Assembly (NCBI GenBank): GCA_934096755.1
Contig: CAKOMU010000013.1
Location: 1-24,900 of the forward strand
Length of the DNA: 24,900 bases
Source: an uncultured Bacilli bacterium
Lineage (GTDB): Bacteria > Bacillota_I > Bacilli_A > RF39 > UBA660
Direction: 5' to 3'
Of this stretch, positions 15,394 through 22,426 are shown in pieces (within the stretch, counting starts at the first letter, position 1; every line of letters starts with the position of its first letter). The position numbers and the translations under genes were made by a program. The notes under the pieces are model-generated. The model was not told the origin of the DNA, searched no databases, and worked only from the letters and a program-made list of their open reading frames with translations.

Positions 15394-16360
15394 TTTTAAA
15401 TTCCGTAATGTTTATTTGAATGATTTTTATACAGTGGTAGGGCCTTTGGAAAAAGAAAGTCATTTAAAAAGATTTGATTTGGTAATGAATGATTACTATT
15501 ATGGAGAAAAAACTTTTGAACAAGCAGAAGTAAAAATGCAGACTCAAGTAATTGATGCTCTGATTGCTAAGAATAGTTTGCAAATTAGTGATATCGATGC
15601 TTTGATGGGTGGAGATTTAACTAATCAAATTGCTATTACTAATTATAGTGCTAAAAATTATAATATTCCTTTTGTTGGTGTTTATTCGGCGTGTGCTACT
15701 TTTGTGGAAGAATTGATTTTGGCTAGTAGTTTAATCGATGGTAATAAAATGAAAAAAATTATTGGTATTACTAGTAGTCATAATTTAACCGCAGAAAGAC
15801 AATTTCGTTATCCGGTTGAATATGGTGCTCCCAGGCCTCATACTGCGACTTTTACGACGACAGGGGCTGTTGCAACTTTATTAAGTAAAAAGGAAAGCAA
15901 AATTAAAATTGAATCAGCGACATTGGGAGTGCCAGTTGATTTGGGTGTAACTGATGCTAATAACTTGGGAGCGGCGATGGCCCCTGCTGCTGCATCAACA
16001 ATTGCGACTCATTTGGCTAGTTTAAAAAGAGATGCTAATTATTATGATTTGGTTTTAACTGGTGATTTAGGTTGTGTAGGTGGAAAAATCATGGAAGATT
16101 ATTTGGCTCAAGTATATGGCTTAAAGTTAAAAAAATATTTGGATGCTGGTTGTGAGCTATATTTAGACAGTCAAAATACAAATGCTGGAGGTAGTGGACC
16201 TGCTTGTTTACCAATTGTTTTATTTAATAAGATTTTAATCAATAAAAAATATAAAAAAATTTTGTTGGTAGCTACCGGAGCGTTACATTCACCAACTTTG
16301 GTAAATCAAAAGGGTTCAATTCCTAGTATTGCTCATGCTGTTAGTTTGGAGGTGGAATAG
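15386..16360 (+). CDS. spoVAD: stage V sporulation protein AD
   Basis: Soluble, thiolase-fold protein on the outer face of the spore inner membrane. In Bacillus it binds dipicolinic acid and works with the SpoVAC/SpoVAE membrane parts. 324 residues, close to the family length of about 338. The thiolase-like nucleophile region is GVYSACATFVEELILASS (Cys near residue 103), followed by the conserved SSHNLTAERQFRYPVEYG, the Gly-rich HTATFTTTGAVATLL and the DLVLTGDLGCVGGKIMEDYL segment. It starts with GTG after a GGTGAT site and overlaps spoVAC by 8 bases. Its TAG stop shares one base with the spoVAEb GTG start. No disruption seen. Confidence 0.95.
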   Translation: MGSFKFRNVYLNDFYTVVGPLEKESHLKRFDLVMNDYYYGEKTFEQAEVKMQTQVIDALIAKNSLQISDIDALMGGDLTNQIAITNYSAKNYNIPFVGVYSACATFVEELILASSLIDGNKMKKIIGITSSHNLTAERQFRYPVEYGAPRPHTATFTTTGAVATLLSKKESKIKIESATLGVPVDLGVTDANNLGAAMAPAAASTIATHLASLKRDANYYDLVLTGDLGCVGGKIMEDYLAQVYGLKLKKYLDAGCELYLDSQNTNAGGSGPACLPIVLFNKILINKKYKKILLVATGALHSPTLVNQKGSIPSIAHAVSLEVE

Positions 16361-16710
16361 TGCATTTTTTGTTAGCCTTTTTATTTGCTGGGCTTGTATG
16401 TGCTTTGGGACAAATCATTTTAGATAATACAAAATTAACGCCTGGACATATAACAAGTTTATTTACGGCAGGGGGAGCTATTTTATCGTTTTTAGGAATA
16501 TATGATAATTTGATTGAAAAATTTGGGGCTGGGGCTTTGTTGCTTATTTCTAATTTTGGTCATTCTTTGTATACTGGCGCCCTCAATGGTTATTATGAAA
16601 ATGGTTTTTTAGGGATACTGCAAAACACGTTAAGTAATTCATCTGCTATAATATGTGGAGCCATTATATCAGCCTTTTTATTGACTATTTTCTTTAAACC
16701 TAAAAATTAA
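16360..16710 (+). CDS. spoVAE: stage V sporulation protein AE (SpoVAEb)
   Basis: Small polytopic inner-membrane protein, third member of the minimal SpoVA dipicolinate channel. 116 residues with four hydrophobic helices. The family's opening (HFLLAFLFAGLVCALGQIIL followed by the DNTKLTPGHITSLFT box), GAILSFLGIYDNLIEKFGAGA and NFGHSLYTGAL are all visible. The start is GTG with GGAGG upstream. It is the last gene of the spoIIAA-sigF-spoVA run. No spoVAEa, spoVAF, spoVAA or spoVAB is present, which matches the reduced spoVAC-AD-AE set known from clostridia rather than the seven-gene Bacillus subtilis operon. No terminator is obvious before the recA promoter. Confidence 0.93.
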   Translation: MHFLLAFLFAGLVCALGQIILDNTKLTPGHITSLFTAGGAILSFLGIYDNLIEKFGAGALLLISNFGHSLYTGALNGYYENGFLGILQNTLSNSSAIICGAIISAFLLTIFFKPKN

Positions 16711-16722
16711 AAACAAATGTTT
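16711..16722 (+). promoter_or_regulatory. candidate LexA (SOS) box upstream of recA
   Basis: AAACAAATGTTT contains AAC-AAAT-GTT and fits the core of the Gram-positive LexA consensus CGAACRNRYGTTYC, missing only the first two bases and the final C. It lies 12 bases before the recA -35 element. Confidence 0.45.
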
Positions 16723-16723
16723 G

Positions 16724-16769
16724 TAAAATTAGGTTGACTTTTAAATATCCTTGGGTTAAAATTAGGTTG
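16724..16769 (+). repeat. 13-base direct repeats around the recA promoter
   Basis: TAAAATTAGGTTG occurs at 16724-16736 and 16757-16769, an offset of 33 bases (three helix turns). The first copy overlaps the -35 element and the second contains the -10 element. It may be a regulator's binding pair or chance in A+T-rich DNA. Confidence 0.5.
16734..16762 (+). promoter_or_regulatory. sigma-A promoter of recA
   Basis: TTGACT (16734-16739) and TAAAAT (16757-16762) with a 17-base spacer, 28 bases before the recA start. Confidence 0.7.
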
Positions 16770-16790
16770 TATCAGGGTTAGGAGGATATA

Positions 16791-17837
16791 ATGAAGATTA
16801 TAAAAGATGAAAAGAATAAAGATAAAGCTTTAGAACAAGTTTTAGCTGATATAGAAAAACAGTTTGGAGCTGGGGCCATTATGAAATTAGGGGAAAATGA
16901 ACATATGGAAGTGGATGTTACTTCTAGTGGTTCGATTGCAATTGATGTAGCCTTAGGCGTTGGTGGTTATCCTAAGGGAAGAATTATTGAAATTTATGGT
17001 CCTGAATCTAGTGGGAAGACGACGGTAGCTTTGCAAGCCATAGCAGAAGTACAAAAAAATGGAGGAAGAGCAGCTTTTATTGATGCGGAACATGCCTTGG
17101 ATCCGGTTTATGCCAAAAACTTAGGTGTAAATATTAATGAACTATTATTAAGTCAACCAGATACTGGGGAGCAAGCTTTAGAAATTTGTGATGCATTGGT
17201 TAAGAGTGATGCAGTTGATATTGTAGTTATCGATTCGGTTGCAGCCTTAGTGCCACAAGCAGAAATTGATGGTGAAATGGGAGATGCTCATGTTGGTTTG
17301 CAAGCAAGGTTAATGTCACAAGCCTTAAGAAAATTATCGGGTACTATGAATAAAACTAAGACTACGGCAATATTTATTAATCAATTGAGAGAAAAAGTTG
17401 GTGTTATGTTTGGAAACCCTGAAACTACACCAGGTGGAAGAGCTTTAAAATTTTATTCTTCGGTACGTTTAGATGTAAGAAGAGGAGAACAAATTAAACT
17501 AGGAGATCAAATAGTAGGAAATAAAACTAATATTAAAGTTGTTAAGAACAAAGTAGCACCACCATTTAAAACGGCGACAGTTGATATCATGTATGGAGAA
17601 GGAATATCTCGAGAAGGTGAAATCATTGATATGGCTAGTGAGTTAGGAATTATTAATAAAAGTGGGGCATGGTATTCTTATAATGAAGAAAAAATAGGTC
17701 AAGGTAAAGAAAATGTGAAAATCTTTTTGAAGGAAAATCCTGATTTACGAGATGAATTAGAACACAAAGTGAGAGAACAATATGGTTTTGTCAAAGATAA
17801 GAAAAAAAGTAAGAAAAGTGAAAAAGAAATTAAATAA
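16791..17837 (+). CDS. recA: recombinase RecA
   Basis: Strand-exchange ATPase that forms filaments on single-stranded DNA and, in SOS systems, triggers LexA self-cleavage. 348 residues, normal length. An N-terminal helix and the core are followed by Walker A GPESSGKT (70-77), AAFIDAEHALDPVYAKNLGV, Walker B DIVVIDSVAALVP, loop L1 EIDGEMGDAHVGLQARLMSQ, loop L2 INQLREKVGVMFGNPETTPG, and a C-terminal domain with a Lys-rich tail instead of the usual acidic one. The ATG follows GGAGGATATA. It has its own promoter and terminator, so it is separate from spoVA despite being only 80 bases downstream. Intact, with no intein. Confidence 0.98.
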   Translation: MKIIKDEKNKDKALEQVLADIEKQFGAGAIMKLGENEHMEVDVTSSGSIAIDVALGVGGYPKGRIIEIYGPESSGKTTVALQAIAEVQKNGGRAAFIDAEHALDPVYAKNLGVNINELLLSQPDTGEQALEICDALVKSDAVDIVVIDSVAALVPQAEIDGEMGDAHVGLQARLMSQALRKLSGTMNKTKTTAIFINQLREKVGVMFGNPETTPGGRALKFYSSVRLDVRRGEQIKLGDQIVGNKTNIKVVKNKVAPPFKTATVDIMYGEGISREGEIIDMASELGIINKSGAWYSYNEEKIGQGKENVKIFLKENPDLRDELEHKVREQYGFVKDKKKSKKSEKEIK

Positions 17838-17857
17838 GTCATTGGACTTATTTTTTT
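17832..17857 (+). terminator. rho-independent terminator of recA
   Basis: AAATAAGTC (17832-17840) pairs with GACTTATTT (17845-17853) around the loop ATTG, then more Ts. The stem includes the recA stop codon. Confidence 0.8.
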
Positions 17858-17874
17858 AATTGCCAAAACTTAAC

Positions 17875-17903
17875 TTGTTTATGAAACTAATTTATAGTAT
17901 AAT
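17875..17903 (+). promoter_or_regulatory. sigma-A promoter for the 17933-scpA-scpB operon
   Basis: TTGTTT (17875-17880) and TATAAT (17898-17903), 17-base spacer, 29 bases before the start at 17933. Confidence 0.6.
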
Positions 17904-17932
17904 TTTCTTGTAGAATGAAAGGGATAGTGAGT

Positions 17933-18862
17933 ATGGCTAAGAAAAAACAAATTGTAATCGTTGATCAAGAATTAGTACCAACAACTTTAGCTATAAAAAA
18001 AGATAAGAAGAAAGTTAGTGTTTTTGGCGTTATATGGATATTTATTATTTTTGCCATTTTTATTGGTGGAGTTATATATTTGCCAACAATATCTCAATAT
18101 ATTAGTAATTATTTGAATCCTATTCCAGATGAATTTACAGGTGGAAATGATAATAATGATCAAAAAAATGATGATGCTCCAGAAGTAGAAATTACAGAAT
18201 TTAAAATTGCGGATAATCCTACTATTACTGAACAAAATTTTGAGATTAGTAATGTAAGTATTTTGAATAATAAACTTTCTTTAGAAATTAAAAATTTGAG
18301 TAAAGAAATGTTAGATTTTAGTAAGTATCATTATTTTATTAATTTGTTTGATGATAATAAAAAATTGTTACAACGAATAATGCTTAATGAGGAAATTGTT
18401 GCTATCGATGGTAAAAGTACATTTACTTATAATTTGAAAGATACTACTACTAGTATTATTTCCTTAGTCACAATTAATACAGTAGATTATCCAGCATATG
18501 TTGCTAATAAAAATGAAAATGGAACGGCGACTTTAGTTTGTACAAAAGATTATGAAACGATTAGTTATTTACTTAATGATAATAAAGTTTATGCTATTCA
18601 AGATGTGTTTTCAGTCGATAGTACTGATAGTAATTTTAATACACTTTATGGTACTTATCAAGCTATGGCAGCGACATATGGTAATATTAATGGTGTATCA
18701 TCAACAGTAAATTTAGTAGATGGTAAATTAGATTTTCGAACAATTATTAATTTAAATGTAGTAGATGTTACTAAGATTAATAATAAAATGGTATATCCTA
18801 AAGATACTGATGCTAAAGTAATGAAATTTGAGTTAGAAACAAAAGATTTTGTTTGTAAATAG
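17933..18862 (+). CDS. single-pass membrane protein with large extracytoplasmic domain, unknown function
   Basis: 309 residues. A basic cytoplasmic tail (about 1-34) is followed by one membrane helix (about 36-58), an Asp/Asn-rich linker (about 70-90) and an extracytoplasmic region of about 215 residues. That region begins with strands reading NFEISNVSILNNKLSLEIKNLS, which looks like an immunoglobulin-like beta domain of the FxLYD type, and has a second part around KDYETISYLLNDNKVYAIQD. The start is the ATG at 17933, 9 bases after GAAAGGG; an ATG at 17915 has no ribosome site. It sits 8 bases upstream of scpA and is probably cotranscribed with it, but shows no motif linking it to condensin. 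Confidence 0.7.
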   Translation: MAKKKQIVIVDQELVPTTLAIKKDKKKVSVFGVIWIFIIFAIFIGGVIYLPTISQYISNYLNPIPDEFTGGNDNNDQKNDDAPEVEITEFKIADNPTITEQNFEISNVSILNNKLSLEIKNLSKEMLDFSKYHYFINLFDDNKKLLQRIMLNEEIVAIDGKSTFTYNLKDTTTSIISLVTINTVDYPAYVANKNENGTATLVCTKDYETISYLLNDNKVYAIQDVFSVDSTDSNFNTLYGTYQAMAATYGNINGVSSTVNLVDGKLDFRTIINLNVVDVTKINNKMVYPKDTDAKVMKFELETKDFVCK

Positions 18863-18870
18863 GGGGAAGT

Positions 18871-19584
18871 ATGAATTTATGTATTAATGATTTTGAAGGA
18901 CCGTTGGACCTTCTTTTACATTTAGTTAAAACTGCTAAAATGGATATTTATGAAATTGATACGAAATATATTATTGATAAGTATTTAGAATTTATTGATA
19001 GTATAGATAAAAAAGATTTAGATGATGCTAGTGAGTATTTGGTGATGGCAGCAGAATTAATTCATTTGAAAAGTAAATTACTATTGAATATACAAGATAA
19101 TGATAAAAGTGAAGATGAATATACAATTAACAGTGAAGAAGATTTAAAAAATAAGTTGATAGAATATGAACGTTATCAAAATGTGACAGAAACTTTTAAA
19201 GAATTAGAAGAAAAAAGAAGTGAATTTTTTACTAAATTACCAGAAAATTTAAATGATTATAAAGAAAAAGAAAAGATTGAGGAAGAATTAGATGTCAATT
19301 TACTTAAGGAAGCTTTGATAGAATTACAAAAAAGAATGAATTATCAAAAGCCTGTGAATACAAGAATTACTAAAAAAGAGATTAGTGTAGAAGAAAGAAA
19401 AGAGTATATCCGAAATTGTTTAGATAAAGAAAACCAAGTAGTGTTTAGTGACTTGTTTACGGAGTTTTCCAAAGAAGTGATTGTAGCGACTTTTTTATCT
19501 ATTTTAGATATGTGTAAAAATAAAGAGATTACGCTTTTTCAAGAAGATAATTTTGGTGATATACTGATAAAGAAGGTGAGTTAG
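18871..19584 (+). CDS. scpA: segregation and condensation protein A
   Basis: Kleisin subunit of the bacterial SMC condensin. It bridges the Smc head and neck and binds ScpB dimers, compacting and separating newly replicated origins. 237 residues, a little shorter than the usual 250. The N-terminal kleisin helix region begins with the family signature FEGPLDLLLHLVKTAKMDIYEID and continues with DASEYLVMAAELIHLKSKLLL. The variable charged middle (about 85-165) follows. The C-terminal winged helix contains VVFSDLFTEFSKEVIVATFLSILDMCKNKEI. The ribosome site is GGGGGA before the ATG. The gap to scpB is a single base. Confidence 0.96.
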   Translation: MNLCINDFEGPLDLLLHLVKTAKMDIYEIDTKYIIDKYLEFIDSIDKKDLDDASEYLVMAAELIHLKSKLLLNIQDNDKSEDEYTINSEEDLKNKLIEYERYQNVTETFKELEEKRSEFFTKLPENLNDYKEKEKIEEELDVNLLKEALIELQKRMNYQKPVNTRITKKEISVEERKEYIRNCLDKENQVVFSDLFTEFSKEVIVATFLSILDMCKNKEITLFQEDNFGDILIKKVS

Positions 19585-19585
19585 T

Positions 19586-20140
19586 TTGAATAAAATGGCT
19601 ATATTAGAAGGAATACTTTTTGTTGTTGGTGATGAAGGTATTTCTTTAGATAATATTTGTGAAATATTAGAAATTGATACCAATAGTGCTAAAGAGTTAT
19701 TGAAAAATTTAAGAGAAGAATATAATAAAGAAAATCGTGGAATAAGAATAAGTTTTATTGGTAATACTTTTAAACTTACTACTAAACAAGAACATAAAGA
19801 ATATTATCAAAAGTTGATTACTACGAGAGGAAGCAATAGTTTATCACAAGCTGCGTTAGAAACTTTAGCTATTATTGCTTATAATCAACCAATAACAAGA
19901 GTAGAAATTGATGAATTAAGAGGTATAGCTAGTATTAATATTATTCGTAAGTTATTGGCTAAAGATTTAATTAAAGTGAGTGGTAAAAGTAATTTGCCAG
20001 GTAAACCTAACTTGTATAAAACTACGAGTGAGTTTTTAGATTACTTTGGTTTGGCATCATTGCAAGATTTACCAAAGTTACCTGAGGAACAACAAAAAGA
20101 AGAACAAGAATTATTTACCTCTATTTATAAAGAAAATTAG
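19586..20140 (+). CDS. scpB: segregation and condensation protein B
   Basis: Kite subunit of the SMC-ScpAB condensin; it dimerises and binds the middle of ScpA. 184 residues, normal length, with two winged-helix domains. The first starts MAILEGILFVVGDEGISLD. The second has the family's most conserved stretch, LSQAALETLAIIAYNQPITRVEIDELRG, followed by GKSNLPGKPNLYKTT and FLDYFGLASLQDLPKLPE. It starts at TTG 19586 because AAGGTGAG lies 5 bases upstream, although the ATG at 19595 is in frame. It ends the operon; no strong hairpin terminator follows. Confidence 0.95.
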   Translation: MNKMAILEGILFVVGDEGISLDNICEILEIDTNSAKELLKNLREEYNKENRGIRISFIGNTFKLTTKQEHKEYYQKLITTRGSNSLSQAALETLAIIAYNQPITRVEIDELRGIASINIIRKLLAKDLIKVSGKSNLPGKPNLYKTTSEFLDYFGLASLQDLPKLPEEQQKEEQELFTSIYKEN

Positions 20141-20193
20141 AAGTACTAGTATAATTATTTGATTTTAAAAGCATATTATTTAATGGTGATAGT

Positions 20194-20718
20194 ATGACTT
20201 TAAAAAAAGTGAAAATAATTAATGTAGTATTTCTTTTTTGTTTATCATTTTTTTGGCATTTTGGTTATAAATTATTTAGTAATGATTTATTTGCTATGTT
20301 TTTTCCTGTCAATGAAAGTATTTGGGAACACATGAAAATAATCTTTTATGTGTCATTGTTAGGGTCGGTGTTGCAAAATCTTTTATGTCATAAATATAAT
20401 ATAGAAATTAATAATAAGTATATTGAAATGATGGTAAAACCTTTGCTGGGTGTTGTGATTTATTTACTTGTCTTTATTCCTGTTTATTTAAATTTAGGTG
20501 AAAATATCATATTTTCAATTGGATTGATGTTACTGGTTTATATTTTAATGGAATTTATTGGTTATAAAATTTTATTAAGTCATGAATTACATATTAAAAT
20601 TTTACCTATTATTATTTTGATTCTTAGTTTTATTTTGTTATCTTTATTGACTTTTTTTCCTCCATATAATTTTTTGTTTTTTGATTCGGTTAAACTGGGA
20701 TATGGTGTCATAAAATAG
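20194..20718 (+). CDS. DUF6512-like polytopic membrane protein
   Basis: 174 residues with about five hydrophobic helices spread over the whole length. The first helix pair contains FLSFFWHFGYKLF-type residues and then FPVNESIWEHMKIIFY. This PVNES-W-EH-K motif after the first helix is, as recalled, the signature of the DUF6512 family of Firmicutes membrane proteins, whose function is unknown. The ATG is preceded by GGTGATAGT. It lies 53 bases after scpB with a TATAAT at about 20150 but no good -35. It probably has its own transcript. Confidence 0.65.
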   Translation: MTLKKVKIINVVFLFCLSFFWHFGYKLFSNDLFAMFFPVNESIWEHMKIIFYVSLLGSVLQNLLCHKYNIEINNKYIEMMVKPLLGVVIYLLVFIPVYLNLGENIIFSIGLMLLVYILMEFIGYKILLSHELHIKILPIIILILSFILLSLLTFFPPYNFLFFDSVKLGYGVIK

Positions 20719-20802
20719 AGGTTCAACTTTAAGTTTAGTTAATTCAACTTTCGTTAACTGGTGTAAAAAAATGCATCATGTTATGTTAATAACGGTGATG
20801 TT

Positions 20803-21441
20803 ATGAAAAAATTGATATTAGTATTTTTACTGGTTTTTAGTTTGTCCGGATGTAGTAATAGTTTAAAAAAACCAGAAGTAATGGATGGTGTTAGAGGTAG
20901 TTTTGGAGTTGATAAAAATATTAATGAAAGTACAATTGATAAATACTTAAATAGAGATGATACTGTTTATCGTGATATGCGAATGTTAAAGGATCCAGGT
21001 AATTATGAGGCGATTGGAGGAGATTCGTATTTATCGGGCTTTATTAAAGGCTTCGAAGTTGTTCCATATCCTTATATTGTCAATGTTTCTGGTTTACCAG
21101 AGGAAGTAGGAATGTCTTATCAAGGTAATACATTATTTACACAAAATGATGATGGCAATGTTCATGCAAATTATGAAGAATCAATGGCTATTTTGGAATA
21201 TTTGTTTCCACGTGACAAGTATATTTTTCTCATGTGTGGTGGTGGAGGATATGCTGGCATGATGAAAAATTTGCTAGTTCAATTAGGTTGGAATACAGAT
21301 AAAATTTATAATGTTGGAGGCTTTTGGTATTATGATGGACAGAATAAAGTGGATGTAAAAAATAAAAATGGTAAATATGATTTTTGGAAAGTTAGTTATC
21401 ATGATATTGACTTTGATATTTTAACTGAGGTTAAAAAATGA
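20803..21441 (+). CDS. rhodanese-like lipoprotein
   Basis: 212 residues. A type II signal peptide with lipobox FSLSGC (Cys17) anchors it to the outer face of the membrane. The rest resembles a rhodanese-like domain: LNRDDTVYRDMR (strand with Asp/Arg), a helix GDSYLSGFIKGFEVVPY where substrate-loop residues would be, the active-site-like YIFLMCGGGGYAGMMKNLLVQLGW with Cys145 leading the loop, and YNVGGFWYYDG after it. Cys-G-G-G-G-Y-A fits the rhodanese C-x5 cradle, although the final loop position is not Arg. It overlaps the next lipoprotein gene by 4 bases (ATGA), so the two are coupled and likely act together in extracytoplasmic sulfur or thiol chemistry. The substrate is unknown. Confidence 0.75.
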   Translation: MKKLILVFLLVFSLSGCSNSLKKPEVMDGVRGSFGVDKNINESTIDKYLNRDDTVYRDMRMLKDPGNYEAIGGDSYLSGFIKGFEVVPYPYIVNVSGLPEEVGMSYQGNTLFTQNDDGNVHANYEESMAILEYLFPRDKYIFLMCGGGGYAGMMKNLLVQLGWNTDKIYNVGGFWYYDGQNKVDVKNKNGKYDFWKVSYHDIDFDILTEVKK

Positions 21442-21869
21442 AAAAAGTTATTTTAATTTTGTGTTTGTTTTTACTAAGTGGATGTGATAATGCTAAAGTA
21501 AATTTATCTGTAGGAAATGGAGAAATTATTAAAATAAATAGTGAAAGACTAAAGCAGTTAGAGGATGATGGTGAATCTTTTGTTCTATTTATTTCTCTAC
21601 CGAGTTGTCCTACTGCGAACGAATTTAAAAATATGCTTACTAGTTATGTAAAGGATAAACAAATTAACATTTATCAAATTTATAATACGGAAATTGATAA
21701 TACTTTAATTAGTCAAAAAATAAAATATTTTCCTACTTTGGTAATTTGTAAAAATGGTAAGGTGATGACATATTTAAAAGCTGATAGTGATCAGGATAAA
21801 CAATATTATGAAAATGTACAAAGTTTAGATAATTGGTTTAATAAGTATGTACTTTTAGAAAATTTATGA
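21438..21869 (+). CDS. thioredoxin-like lipoprotein with a single active-site cysteine
   Basis: 143 residues. Lipobox LLSGC (Cys16) follows a short hydrophobic signal. The body has a thioredoxin-like order: strand SFVLFISLPSC, helix NEFKNMLTSYV, strand INIYQIYN, then KYFPTLVICKNGKVMTY with the cis-proline before the last two strands. At the CxxC position the sequence is C57-P-T-A60, so only the first cysteine remains. That is typical of isomerase-, peroxiredoxin- or metallochaperone-like variants rather than disulfide oxidases. Translational coupling to the rhodanese-like lipoprotein suggests that one may pass a sulfur or thiol intermediate to the other (inference). Confidence 0.75.
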   Translation: MKKVILILCLFLLSGCDNAKVNLSVGNGEIIKINSERLKQLEDDGESFVLFISLPSCPTANEFKNMLTSYVKDKQINIYQIYNTEIDNTLISQKIKYFPTLVICKNGKVMTYLKADSDQDKQYYENVQSLDNWFNKYVLLENL

Positions 21870-21875
21870 TATAAT
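21870..21875 (+). promoter_or_regulatory. -10 element of the tRNA-Leu gene
   Basis: A perfect TATAAT, 9 bases before the tRNA 5' end. The -35 region is not close to consensus and lies inside the end of the lipoprotein gene. Confidence 0.5.
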
Positions 21876-21884
21876 GATTTTGTT

Positions 21885-21971
21885 GCCTGTATGGCGGAAT
21901 TGGTAGACGCGATAGACTCAAAATCTATTTTCAGCAATGGAGTTCCGGTTCGAGTCCGGATACAGGCACCA
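21885..21971 (+). tRNA. tRNA-Leu (anticodon CAA)
   Basis: Class II tRNA with a fully pairing acceptor stem GCCTGTA/TACAGGC and a D-arm GCGGAATTGGTAGACGC. The anticodon stem ATAGA/TCTAT encloses the loop CTCAAAA (anticodon CAA, decoding UUG). A long variable arm and a T-arm TCCGG-TTCGAGT-CCGGA follow. The 3' CCA is encoded (21969-21971). Leucine is assigned from the anticodon and the long variable arm. It separates the conserved core on the left from the foreign-looking segment on the right, and tRNA 3' ends are common integration targets. Confidence 0.97.
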
Positions 21972-22010
21972 TTGACGAATCTGTTCGAACTATTCGAACT
22001 TTTATATATG

Positions 22011-22039
22011 AATCAATCAGAAATGATTGATTTTTTCGT
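22011..22039 (+). terminator. rho-independent terminator after tRNA-Leu
   Basis: AATCAATCA (22011-22019) pairs with TGATTGATT (22024-22032) around GAAA, then TTTT-CG-TTTTTT. Confidence 0.85.
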
Positions 22040-22071
22040 TTTTTTGAAAAAATAGTAGAAAGGATTTGTCT

Positions 22072-22299
22072 ATGGTAAATATTATTAAAGAAGAAATTGA
22101 AATTGAAGAATCTTTAGAATCGAGGTTAAGAGTAATATGTGATTTTTGTAATACTATTCCAATAATAATAAATGGAAGTATTAGAAGAATTGATAAAACT
22201 AATTTAACTTATATTGAACCACATAGAATAATTATTAATGATAACTTATATCTTGCTTTTAATTACTCAAATGAAATATATATTAATAATTTAGTTTAA
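22072..22299 (+). CDS. small protein of unknown function in the post-tRNA segment
   Basis: 75 residues, acidic start (IIKEEIEIEESLESRLRVIC) then beta-rich (PIIINGSIRRID, HRIIINDNLYLAFNYS). No membrane segment or known motif. The ATG at 22072 is 7 bases after AGAAAGGA; a TTG two codons upstream is less likely. The N-terminal pattern with ESLESRLRVICDF could be an anti-toxin or small regulator, but there is no real support for any function. It lies between the tRNA terminator and a pair of hairpins. Confidence 0.5.
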   Translation: MVNIIKEEIEIEESLESRLRVICDFCNTIPIIINGSIRRIDKTNLTYIEPHRIIINDNLYLAFNYSNEIYINNLV

Positions 22300-22310
22300 A
22301 AATTTAAGTA

Positions 22311-22352
22311 CGTTAATTTTTATTAAAACGGACATCCAAATAAAAATTAACG
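22311..22352 (+). repeat. perfect 14-base inverted repeat (hairpin)
   Basis: CGTTAATTTTTATT (22311-22324) and AATAAAAATTAACG (22339-22352) with a 14-base loop. No T-run follows directly, so it is not a standard terminator. Confidence 0.65.
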
Positions 22353-22360
22353 AATTGTAT

Positions 22361-22388
22361 AAAATCATCGTATAAGGTTATGATTTTT
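22361..22388 (+). terminator. weak terminator-like hairpin
   Basis: AAAATCAT (22361-22368) pairs with ATGATTTT (22380-22387) around 11 bases; the T-run is short. It lies just before the start region of the 22427 gene. Confidence 0.35.
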
Positions 22389-22426
22389 ACATTAAATATG
22401 TTATACTAAATAAAAAGGTAGTTGAT

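Noticed and set aside
17987..18235. Minus-strand open frame of 82 codons inside the 17933 gene
   Set aside because: It is complementary to a well-formed membrane protein and shows Ile/Asn/Phe runs produced by A+T-rich antisense.
21978..22000. TTCGAAC repeated twice after the tRNA as a CRISPR or attachment core
   Set aside because: The two copies are only 7 bases long and 2 bases apart, with no spacer structure and no copy at the other edge of the segment.
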